Below are positions 1 to 5,046 of a stretch of 5,046 nt of DNA, in pieces (position 1 is the first letter of the stretch; each line of letters opens with the position of its first letter). Made by a program: the position numbers and the translations under genes. The notes beneath the pieces were generated by a model, which did no database searches, was not told where the DNA came from, and was given only the letters and a program-made list of their open reading frames with translations. Source of the DNA: an uncultured Lachnospiraceae bacterium (GTDB taxonomy: Bacteria; Bacillota; Clostridia; Lachnospirales; Lachnospiraceae); the NCBI GenBank assembly GCA_902784025.1, contig CACZTF010000119.1:1-5046 (forward strand), given 5' to 3'.

Positions 1-99
1 AAAACAGAAGAACTTTTGAAGTCCTGTGCGGGGGATGATGATTTCAGGACAGAGTTTGTTTATCTGGTCTCAAAACTTAAGAATATGAAAAGCGAATGA
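1..99 (+). CDS. 3' end of an unidentified gene (partial)
   Basis: Reading from base 1, frame 1 is open for 32 codons and stops at TGA 97-99. The visible C-terminus starts KTEELLKSCAGDDD and ends YLVSKLKNMKSE, a charged, probably helical tail with no motif I recognise. The gene begins outside the window, so the family cannot be named. That it is a real gene end is supported by the uninterrupted frame running to the edge and by a well-formed intrinsic terminator beginning within ten bases of the stop. It appears to be transcriptionally separate from the purN operon, which has its own promoter after that terminator. Confidence 0.6.
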   Translation, partial: KTEELLKSCAGDDDFRTEFVYLVSKLKNMKSE

Positions 100-105
100 C
101 AGATC

Positions 106-155
106 AGAGCCTGTGGTTGTTTGTAAAATGACGGATAACGGCAGGCTTTTTTATT
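106..155 (+). terminator. Rho-independent terminator of the upstream gene
   Basis: The left arm 108-124 pairs with the right arm 131-147 around the loop AAAATG (125-130). The base of the stem is perfect (AGCCTG with CAGGCT), followed by one G-G mismatch (115/140) and further pairs including G-T wobbles. A run of six T (147-152) follows directly. It ends transcription of the gene that stops at 99 and insulates it from the purN promoter starting 15-20 bases later. Confidence 0.85.
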
Positions 156-169
156 GAAGCAAAGATTCC

Positions 170-198
170 TTGATTATTAACACAAAAATGGTTATACT
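170..198 (+). promoter_or_regulatory. Sigma-A-type promoter of the purN-purD-hisS operon
   Basis: A -35 box TTGATT (170-175) and a -10 box TATACT (193-198) are separated by exactly 17 bp. The predicted transcription start is near 205, leaving a leader of only about 33 nt before the purN ATG. That is too short for a purine riboswitch. No PurR-box-like dyad is evident. The same module, with the 15 bases AAAAATGGTTATACT identical, occurs again at 3609-3637. Confidence 0.8.
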
Positions 199-225
199 TA
201 CGTGAGCTTATTATTTGTAGTATGT

Positions 226-230
226 GAGGA
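226..230 (+). promoter_or_regulatory. Ribosome binding site that fixes the purN start
   Basis: GAGGA lies 7 nt before ATG 238. The upstream in-frame GTG at 202 has no such site and sits before the predicted transcription start (about 205), so ATG 238 is preferred. Confidence 0.8.
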
Positions 231-237
231 AAAAAGA

Positions 238-840
238 ATGCTTAAGGTTGCGGTTTTGGTCTCAGGGGGCGGTACGAATCTGGAAGCTGTTCTCAAGGCT
301 GTGGAGAGCGGTGATATACCGGACACGGAGATAGTGGGAGTTATCAGCAATAACTACGGTGTATATGCGCTTGAAAGGGCAAAAAAACACAGCGTACCCG
401 GTTTTGTGATATCTCCCGGGGATCATGATGACAGGGAGGATTTCCATAGGGCTTTATTAGATAAGCTGGATGAGCTTTCGCCCGATCTGATCGTACTTGC
501 AGGCTGTCTCATTAAGATACCGGATGATATGATAAAGAAGTACAGGCGGCGTATTATCAATATCCACCCCGCCCTCATACCTGCATTTTCAGGAAAGGGA
601 TATTATGGTCTGAAGGTTCACGAAGCGGCACTGGCACGGGGAGTAAAGCTTACCGGCGCCACGGTACATTTTGTGGATGAGATCGTAGACGGCGGAGAGA
701 TCATCGCCCAGAAGGCGGTTGAGGTAAAAGAAGGCGATACCCCTGAGATACTGCAGAAACGTGTCATGGAGGAAGCCGAGTGGATCATCCTGCCGGGCGT
801 TATAGGAGAAATAGCAAAAGGTAAAATTTATATAGGGTAA
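238..840 (+). CDS. purN: Phosphoribosylglycinamide formyltransferase (GART), PurN
   Basis: Cytosolic enzyme that transfers the formyl group of 10-formyltetrahydrofolate to glycinamide ribonucleotide (GAR), giving FGAR, the third step of de novo purine synthesis. The 200-residue product has the usual family length. Residues 9-15 (SGGGTNL) form the phosphate-binding loop. NIHPALIP begins at residue 108 and supplies catalytic Asn108 and His110. The segment VHFVDEIVDGG carries His144 and Asp151, which by alignment in memory match E. coli Asn106, His108, His137 and Asp144, so the active site looks intact. The KGYYGLKVHEAAL stretch (120-132) is typical of the clostridial form. An in-frame GTG 36 bases upstream is rejected because it precedes the predicted transcription start and lacks a ribosome site. 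The gene leads an operon: purD starts 13 bases after its stop. Confidence 0.97.
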   Translation: MLKVAVLVSGGGTNLEAVLKAVESGDIPDTEIVGVISNNYGVYALERAKKHSVPGFVISPGDHDDREDFHRALLDKLDELSPDLIVLAGCLIKIPDDMIKKYRRRIINIHPALIPAFSGKGYYGLKVHEAALARGVKLTGATVHFVDEIVDGGEIIAQKAVEVKEGDTPEILQKRVMEEAEWIILPGVIGEIAKGKIYIG

Positions 841-853
841 AAAAGGAGTCGAT

Positions 854-2128
854 ATGAAGATACTTGTTGTGGGAAGCGGCGGGCGTGAGCACGCTATATG
901 TCATAAGATAGCACAGAGTCCCAGGGCGGATAAGATATACTGTGCTCCGGGGAATGCGGGGATAGCAGCAGTTGCAGAGTGTGTGCCCATAGGCGCCATG
1001 GAGTTTGAAAAGCTTGCGGCATTTGCCAAAGAAAATGAGATGGATCTGACGGTGATCGGCATGGACGATCCCCTTGTAGGAGGCGTGGTGGATGTATTCC
1101 ATAGAGAGGGCTTAAGGGTATTCGGACCGGACAAAAAGGCAGCCATACTTGAGGGTTCCAAGTCCTTTTCCAAGGATCTTATGAAAAAATATGACATACC
1201 TACTGCCGGATATGAGGTATTTACAGATCCGGAAGCTGCCTTAAAGTATCTTGAGACATCCCGGTATCCCATCGTTCTTAAGGCTGACGGGCTGGCTCTT
1301 GGTAAAGGTGTTCTTATATGTCAGGATCACGAAGAGGCAAAGGATGCTGTTAAGACCATCATGCAGGAGAAGAAGTTCGGTTCCGCAGGCGACACTGTTG
1401 TGGTCGAGGAGTTTATGACAGGGCGCGAGGTTTCCGTTCTTTCCTTCGTGGATGGAAAGACCATAAAGATCATGGCTTCTGCACAGGATCACAAGAGGGC
1501 AGGAGACGGGGATACAGGACTGAACACCGGAGGTATGGGCACCTTCAGCCCCAGTCCCTTCTATACGGAAGAGGTGGATAAGTTCTGCAGGGAGCATATT
1601 TATCAGAAAACCGTGGATGCTATGAAAGCAGAGGGCAGGGAGTTTAAGGGAATTATCTTTTTCGGACTTATGCTCACTTCTGATGGTCCTAAGGTATTGG
1701 AGTATAATGCCCGCTTCGGGGACCCTGAAGCACAAGTTGTACTCACCCGCATGGAAAATGACGTAGTGGATATATTTGAAGCCTGTATAGACGGGGAACT
1801 GGAAAATATAGAGCTTTCATTTACAGACAAGGCTGCGGTTTGTGTTATGCTGGCATCTGACGGCTATCCCCTGGATTATGAGAAGGGCAAAAAGATCACA
1901 GGGCTTGAGAAATTCGAGGGACAGACTGAGTATTTCTGCTTCCACTCAGGAACTAAGTTTGATGAGGATGGGAATATCGTGACCAACGGCGGAAGGGTGC
2001 TGGGAGTTACGGCGCTTGGAGAAGACTTAAGATCTGCCAGGGAAAATGCCTACAAAGCCACGGAATGGGTGGAGTTTGAGAATAAATATATGAGGCATGA
2101 CATTGGTAAGGCTATAGAGGAAGCATGA
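854..2128 (+). CDS. purD: Phosphoribosylamine--glycine ligase (GAR synthetase), PurD
   Basis: Cytosolic ATP-dependent ligase joining 5-phosphoribosylamine and glycine to give GAR, the substrate of PurN; it is the second step of purine synthesis. At 424 residues it is full length. The N-domain opens with VGSGGREHAI (6-15). The ATP-grasp part begins near GPDKKAAILEGSKSFSK (91-107), with VLKADGLALGKGV (141-153) as the nucleotide-binding strand and loop, EEFMTGREVSV (185-195), and the family signature DHKRAGDGDTGLNTGGMG (212-229). Metal and ATP ligands lie in LEYNARFGDPEAQ (282-294). The C-domain ends with a VLGVTALGEDL...ARENAY segment (382-400). GMDDPLVGG (69-77) replaces the commoner GPEAPLVxG, a variant I associate with clostridial PurD and not a defect. 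AGGAG (844-848) precedes the ATG by 5 bases. The stop TGA overlaps the ATG of the next small ORF. Confidence 0.97.
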   Translation: MKILVVGSGGREHAICHKIAQSPRADKIYCAPGNAGIAAVAECVPIGAMEFEKLAAFAKENEMDLTVIGMDDPLVGGVVDVFHREGLRVFGPDKKAAILEGSKSFSKDLMKKYDIPTAGYEVFTDPEAALKYLETSRYPIVLKADGLALGKGVLICQDHEEAKDAVKTIMQEKKFGSAGDTVVVEEFMTGREVSVLSFVDGKTIKIMASAQDHKRAGDGDTGLNTGGMGTFSPSPFYTEEVDKFCREHIYQKTVDAMKAEGREFKGIIFFGLMLTSDGPKVLEYNARFGDPEAQVVLTRMENDVVDIFEACIDGELENIELSFTDKAAVCVMLASDGYPLDYEKGKKITGLEKFEGQTEYFCFHSGTKFDEDGNIVTNGGRVLGVTALGEDLRSARENAYKATEWVEFENKYMRHDIGKAIEEA

Positions 2129-2220
2129 CAGGGCAGGTGCCAAGAGCGGATCCGTCTTTGCTGAACGGTCAAAGGATGCCTGAACATATAAAAAAACACT
2201 TAGAATGGAGTAGACTATGA
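2125..2220 (+). CDS. Possible 31-residue small protein coupled to purD and hisS
   Basis: A short open frame fills the whole purD-hisS gap. Its ATG (2125) overlaps the purD stop as ATGA 2125-2128, and its TGA (2218-2220) overlaps the hisS start as ATGA 2217-2220. A purine-rich GAGGAA (2117-2122) inside the end of purD lies a few bases before its ATG and could act as a ribosome site. The product begins MTGQVPRADP and ends HIKKHLEWSRL; it is basic, has no signal or membrane segment, and I do not recognise a family. An in-frame ATG at 2176 could give a 14-residue form. It may encode a real small protein, or its translation may only carry ribosomes from purD to hisS. Chance openness over 90 bases is not rare (roughly one in four for a fixed frame); the two overlaps raise the odds. 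Confidence 0.4.
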   Translation: MTGQVPRADPSLLNGQRMPEHIKKHLEWSRL

Positions 2221-3470
2221 AGATCACACCGGTTAAAGGAACTAATGACTATCTGCCCGGGGAAGCGGCGCTAAGGGATCATCTTAAAAAGACCATACTT
2301 GATATATACACGGAGAACGGGTTTCAGCACATTTACACTCCTGCCATCGAGGATGCGGAAAATCTGGACAAAAGTGAGGGAGGCGAGAACTTAAGCCTTA
2401 TCTTTAATATCCTCAAGCGTGGGGATAAGCTCGAAAAGGTCATAGAAGAGGGACTTACCAATGCAAATGTAAAGGATCTTTATGATCTAGGGCTACGTTA
2501 TGATCTGACCCTGCCTCTTAGCCGGTATTTTGCAAATAACCGGAACGATCTTATCCTTCCCATGAAGTGTATACAGATCGACCGTGTGTACAGGGCGGAG
2601 CGTCCCCAGAAGGGCCGTCTCAGGGAATTCATCCAGTGTGATATAGATATAATCGGCACAGAGAGCTCTGATGCCGAGGTAGAGCTGATACTGACCACTG
2701 CGAAGGCGCTTACTGCCATCGGACTAAAGGATTTCCGCGTGCGCCTGAACGACAGGCGGCTCCTCCATGCAGTGCTCATGGATACGGGATTTGAAAAAAA
2801 AGATCTGGAGTCCGTGTGCATCACATTTGACAAGATGGACAAGGTGGGGATAGAGGGCGTCTGTGCCGAGCTGGAAGAGAAGGGATTCCCTGCAAATGTT
2901 GTCTCAGCATTTAGGGATCTCATCTCGGGCGGGGAACTTACCCTTGATTATATAAAGAGCAAGCTCACCGATAAGACGCCTGCCGAGGACCTGGAAAGAG
3001 TGATGGCAGATGTGGAGGAATTAAGCGGCGGCAGTGTAAAGACTGAGTTTGATCTTTCTCTTGTACGTGGCCAGGGATATTACACGGGAACTGTGTTTGA
3101 GGTGGTAAGTGATGAGTTTTCCGGCTCCGTGGCAGGCGGAGGAAGGTATGACAGACTCATCGGAAAATTCTTAAACGAGGATATACCTGCCGTTGGCTTT
3201 TCAATAGGATTTGAGAGGATATTTGCCATCCTTAGTGAAGGTGACTTAAAGATCCCGGGAGGAAAGAAAAGGATAGCCGTGCTTTACGGCGAAGATGATT
3301 TCAGGGAGGCGGTAAAGAAGGCGGATGCCTTAAGAGATGAAGGTAATATCGCCTGCCTCTATGTCAGACCAAAAAAAACAGGTAAGTTCATCGATAATCT
3401 TGAAAAGAACGGATACGATGGTTTTATCATCGTAGGGGAAAGCGACGGACCGAAGATGTTTGGAAGTTGA
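2217..3470 (+). CDS. hisS: Histidine--tRNA ligase (class II), clostridial-clade HisS
   Basis: Cytosolic enzyme that activates histidine with ATP and loads it on tRNA-His. Class II core motifs appear in order over 417 residues: KGTNDYLP (7-14); motif 1 around GFQHIYTPAIED (35-46); RYDLT (94-98), the eukaryote-like counterpart of bacterial PEGT; motif 2 RAERPQKGRLREFIQ (126-140) with its ATP-binding arginine; the histidine-specific LVRGQGYYTG (282-291) and GGGRYD (307-312); and motif 3 AVGFSIGFERI (325-335). A shortened anticodon-binding domain follows from about 350. It differs from the canonical RGLDYY motif and ends about 25-30 residues early, which I believe is normal for this clade. The alternative is HisZ, the regulatory subunit of ATP phosphoribosyltransferase, but no hisG lies beside it and the catalytic motifs are kept. 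GGAG (2207-2210) precedes ATG by 6 bases. Confidence 0.85.
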   Translation: MKITPVKGTNDYLPGEAALRDHLKKTILDIYTENGFQHIYTPAIEDAENLDKSEGGENLSLIFNILKRGDKLEKVIEEGLTNANVKDLYDLGLRYDLTLPLSRYFANNRNDLILPMKCIQIDRVYRAERPQKGRLREFIQCDIDIIGTESSDAEVELILTTAKALTAIGLKDFRVRLNDRRLLHAVLMDTGFEKKDLESVCITFDKMDKVGIEGVCAELEEKGFPANVVSAFRDLISGGELTLDYIKSKLTDKTPAEDLERVMADVEELSGGSVKTEFDLSLVRGQGYYTGTVFEVVSDEFSGSVAGGGRYDRLIGKFLNEDIPAVGFSIGFERIFAILSEGDLKIPGGKKRIAVLYGEDDFREAVKKADALRDEGNIACLYVRPKKTGKFIDNLEKNGYDGFIIVGESDGPKMFGS

Positions 3471-3498
3471 TTGACATAAGATGAAAAAGTGATATAAT
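3471..3498 (+). promoter_or_regulatory. Near-consensus extended -10 promoter of the small RNA
   Basis: TTGACA (3471-3476) and TATAAT (3493-3498) are both perfect consensus boxes with a 16-bp spacer, and TGA directly before TATAAT makes an extended -10 (TGATATAAT). The -35 box starts on the base after the hisS stop codon. Predicted transcription start is near 3505. No gene begins behind it before a strong terminator, so it most likely drives a short RNA. Confidence 0.85.
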
Positions 3499-3504
3499 CA
3501 GAAT

Positions 3505-3592
3505 ACAAAGAAGCGGTACTAAGTTGTTCCGCCCTTGTGTGATTTCAAACCGTCCTTATGCAGACTGTCGAATCTAAAAGGACGGTTTTTTT
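3505..3592 (+). ncRNA. Candidate small RNA downstream of hisS, about 88 nt
   Basis: The region lies between a consensus promoter and an intrinsic terminator and has no coding potential with a ribosome site. The 5' end folds on itself: ACA and AAG (3505-3510) pair with CTT and TGT (3534-3540, with one bulged G), GCGG (3513-3516) pairs with CCGC (3529-3532), and AC/GT closes the loop TAAGTT (3520-3525). A 7-base linker (3541-3547) leads to the terminator hairpin. The 5' hairpin begins exactly at the predicted start site, which fits a stable independent transcript. It matches no family I know: it is too short for 6S RNA, and I do not see the SRP RNA core, a tRNA fold or a T-box. It could also be processed from hisS operon read-through, since both would share the terminator. 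Targets are unknown. Confidence 0.6.
3548..3592 (+). terminator. Strong intrinsic terminator, shared by hisS operon and small RNA
   Basis: AACCGTCCTT (3548-3557) pairs perfectly with AAGGACGGTT (3578-3587) around a 20-base loop, followed by a run of seven T in 3586-3592. It is the only terminator seen after hisS, so it probably ends the operon mRNA as well as the short transcript from 3505. Confidence 0.92.
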
Positions 3593-3608
3593 AATCCCTA
3601 AAAGATTC

Positions 3609-3637
3609 TTGAATATAATAATAAAAATGGTTATACT
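3609..3637 (+). promoter_or_regulatory. Sigma-A-type promoter of the VWA-like gene
   Basis: TTGAAT (3609-3614) and TATACT (3632-3637) are spaced by 17 bp. The predicted start is near 3644, giving a leader of about 81 nt to ATG 3725. The 29-bp element agrees with the purN promoter (170-198) at 24 positions, the last 15 being identical, and both are preceded by AAAGATTC beginning 9 bases after a terminator T-run. A short dyad TGACA (3637-3641) / TGTCA (3649-3653) straddles the predicted start site and could be an operator. Confidence 0.75.
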
Positions 3638-3648
3638 GACAGGAAGTT

Positions 3649-3676
3649 TGTCACACATTTTTGATGGATTGTTACA
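3649..3676 (+). promoter_or_regulatory. Two TGTNACA elements 21 bp apart (possible operator)
   Basis: TGTCACA (3649-3655) and TGTTACA (3670-3676) are each small dyads, spaced 21 bp start to start, close to two helical turns, just downstream of the predicted VWA-gene start site. This would suit a dimeric repressor, but I cannot assign a regulator and short AT-rich dyads arise easily by chance. Confidence 0.2.
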
Positions 3677-3724
3677 TGAATTTACGGGAAAAATCCGGAA
3701 GTAATTGGTATAGTTTAACTTGTT

Positions 3725-5046
3725 ATGAATGAGAAGAAACCCTTAAAACTTAAAACTGCAGATATTACTTTTGATCAAATACTTGAAAATAAGGGAGAAA
3801 AGAAGGAAGCGTCTGTGGCGGAAGCCCACTCCAGGCATTACCTTGAGCAGCTGGCGCTTAAGCTTATAGACTATTCTAGGGATGAGCTTATCATCCATCT
3901 TCCTTTTTTTAACCGGGCTATCCTTAAGATGCCTGTGAAGTTCTATGAGCCAAAGCTCATCGAAGAGGACCATATCGGCGGATTTGCTACAAATACAAGG
4001 GATATCATATGTGACCCGGCTCTTGTAACGGAGATGTTTGAAAGGAGCCCTGCACAACTTTCCCGTATGATACTGCACACTGTTTTTCACTGCCTGTATC
4101 AGCATCCATACAGGTATGAAGTACTGCAGAAGCCTCTTTGGGACTTTGCCTGCGATGTGGCTGTGGAACGGGAGATCATGGATCTTGGTATAAGTGAGCT
4201 GGCTCTTGATAAGGACCCTGAGCGGGAGGTGGTCTGTGATCTTATCAGGAAGAAGTGCAGGAAGATGAACGCCGAGGTCATTTATACCCATATGTTAAAT
4301 GACAAGACAGATGCGGAGGACTGGATGGGCCGGGCAGAGCTTTTCAAGCGGGATACCCATACAGTCTGGGCAAGCAGGGATACGGAGTTTTATGAGGGCC
4401 TTTTTCTTTTTGACTGTAATGAGAATGAGATAGACCAGGCGGGTGCCGAGTGGAGCCGTATATTTGAAAATGTAAAGAAGGATAAGGATGTACTGGAGCA
4501 GGGATTCGGCATATCTCCGGCGTCAGTTACGGATTTTCTTGGTTCTGTAACAGGCGATGATCATGACTACACGGAGTTCCTTTTGCGTTTTGCAAAGAAC
4601 ACCGAAGAGGTAAAGCTGAATAACGATGAGTTCGATTACATTTATTATACCTACGGGCTTAAGGAGTACGGAAACATGCCCCTTATCGAACCGCTGGAGT
4701 ATAAGGAATCCCTGAAGATATATGATTTTGTTATAGCCATCGATACCTCCGGCTCCTGCCGGGGCCGGGTGGTGAAGAACTTCCTTCGCCGCACTTATTC
4801 CATACTTAAAAAGTCTGAGGTATTCGGCACTAAGATGAACGTGCATATCATCCAGTGTGATAATGTGATACAGGATGATATGGAGATACTCTCAGATGAG
4901 GCTTTTGAGCGATATATACAGAATGTAAATGTAACGGGCTCCGGAGGTACTGATTTCCGCCCTGTGTTTCAGCACACGGAACGGATGAAGAAAGGCGGGG
5001 TATTCACCGATCTGAGGGGTCTGATCTATTTCACCGACGGTCTGGG
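3725..5046 (+). CDS. DUF2201-type metallopeptidase-like plus VWA-like domain protein (3' truncated by window)
   Basis: The frame from ATG 3725 is open for 440 codons to the window edge. Residues about 45-200 resemble the putative metallopeptidase domain of DUF2201 proteins, with helix ILHTVFHCLYQHPYR (116-130) and LWDFACDVAVE (138-148), where the family has its zinc-site helix and a W-x-x-A-x-D segment. The glutamate of HExxH is threonine here (His118-Thr119...His122, third His127), so peptidase activity is doubtful. From about 333 a VWA-like domain begins, with metal-site residues DTSGS (340-344), Thr409 in GSGGTDF and Asp438 in YFTDG. The protein looks cytosolic, without a signal peptide or membrane helix. 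Relatives usually work with a MoxR-type AAA+ ATPase, not seen here. An in-frame TAA (3716-3718) blocks upstream extension. ATG 3725 lacks a ribosome site, so GTG 3815 may be the true start. Confidence 0.88.
   Translation, partial: MNEKKPLKLKTADITFDQILENKGEKKEASVAEAHSRHYLEQLALKLIDYSRDELIIHLPFFNRAILKMPVKFYEPKLIEEDHIGGFATNTRDIICDPALVTEMFERSPAQLSRMILHTVFHCLYQHPYRYEVLQKPLWDFACDVAVEREIMDLGISELALDKDPEREVVCDLIRKKCRKMNAEVIYTHMLNDKTDAEDWMGRAELFKRDTHTVWASRDTEFYEGLFLFDCNENEIDQAGAEWSRIFENVKKDKDVLEQGFGISPASVTDFLGSVTGDDHDYTEFLLRFAKNTEEVKLNNDEFDYIYYTYGLKEYGNMPLIEPLEYKESLKIYDFVIAIDTSGSCRGRVVKNFLRRTYSILKKSEVFGTKMNVHIIQCDNVIQDDMEILSDEAFERYIQNVNVTGSGGTDFRPVFQHTERMKKGGVFTDLRGLIYFTDGL
3804..3817 (+). promoter_or_regulatory. 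Ribosome site supporting an alternative GTG start of the VWA-like gene
   Basis: AGGAAG (3804-3809) lies 5 bases before the in-frame GTG 3815-3817 (codon 31). Starting there removes a lysine-rich 30-residue extension and gives an N-terminus closer to what I recall for the family. The same bases also encode Lys-Glu in the longer reading, so the match could be incidental. Confidence 0.35.

Noticed and set aside
37..60. Short similarity between the first partial gene and hisS (GATGATTTCAGG shared near 3294)
   Set aside because: Only 12 bases match and the surrounding sequence diverges; it encodes a common DDFR peptide and is best seen as chance.
202..237. GTG 202 as an earlier purN start, adding 12 residues
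   Set aside because: It lies before the predicted transcription start (about 205), lacks a ribosome site, and the added residues are not part of the PurN fold; ATG 238 has GAGGA at 7-base spacing.
205..237. Purine riboswitch or PurR operator ahead of purN
   Set aside because: The predicted leader is only about 33 nt, and I see neither an aptamer-like fold nor a PurR-box-like dyad.
1241..1735. Open frame of 164 codons on the minus strand inside purD
   Set aside because: It is a shadow of conserved PurD coding sequence; its predicted peptide has no recognisable features.
2144..2153. Palindrome CGGATCCG between purD and hisS as a terminator or operator
   Set aside because: There is no loop and no T-run, flanking pairing is poor, and an 8-base palindrome is common by chance.
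3558..3704. ORF starting at ATG 3558 within the small-RNA terminator loop
   Set aside because: It runs through the terminator hairpin, T-run and the next promoter, has no ribosome site, and its product looks non-protein-like.
3471..3724. 3505-3592 as a regulatory leader or attenuator of the VWA-like gene
   Set aside because: A separate promoter (3609-3637) follows the terminator, and I found no convincing antiterminator pairing for its left arm; kept only as a minor alternative.
3743..4291. Open frame of 182 codons on the minus strand
   Set aside because: It is antisense to the VWA-like gene, whose + frame carries clear domain motifs; no recognisable protein family, promoter or ribosome site supports the minus reading.

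Overview
The window looks like a chromosomal housekeeping region of a low-to-mid GC Firmicute, most likely a clostridial species of the Lachnospiraceae type. This rests on protein style (a PurN with the KGYYGLKVHEAAL segment, a clostridial-clade HisRS with REFIQCDIDIIG, and a VWA-like protein common in that family), on heavy use of ATA, AGG and CTT codons, on strong AGGAG-type ribosome sites and on compact intergenic regions. The assignment is recognition from memory, not a database match.

Layout, all on the + strand: the last 32 codons of an unidentified gene (1-99); its intrinsic terminator (about 106-155); a sigma-A-type promoter (170-198); then an apparent operon of purN (238-840), purD (854-2128), an unannotated 31-codon ORF joined to both neighbours by ATGA overlaps (2125-2220), and hisS (2217-3470). 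Directly after the hisS stop codon is an almost ideal promoter (TTGACA, 16 bp, extended -10 TGATATAAT). It would start a transcript of about 88 nt that folds into a 5' hairpin and a strong terminator hairpin (3505-3592), a good candidate for an unannotated small RNA that shares its terminator with the operon. A second operon-type promoter follows (3609-3637), then a long gene open to the right edge (3725-5046) for a protein with an N-terminal DUF2201-type putative metallopeptidase domain and a C-terminal VWA-like domain.

PurN and PurD catalyse two early steps of de novo purine synthesis (PurD makes GAR from phosphoribosylamine and glycine; PurN formylates GAR). HisS charges tRNA-His, so the operon serves nucleotide supply and translation. 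No purine riboswitch fits between the predicted purN transcription start (about 205) and its start codon, and no PurR-box-like dyad was seen. The metallopeptidase/VWA protein belongs to a group usually partnered with a MoxR-type AAA+ ATPase, which is not visible here.

The points most worth following up are the small RNA candidate, the near-identical promoter modules placed in front of purN and the VWA gene (same terminator-to-promoter distance, identical AAAAATGGTTATACT core), the hidden 31-codon ORF, and the HTxxH in place of HExxH in the VWA protein. Nothing in the window amounts to a defence system, mobile element or CRISPR array.
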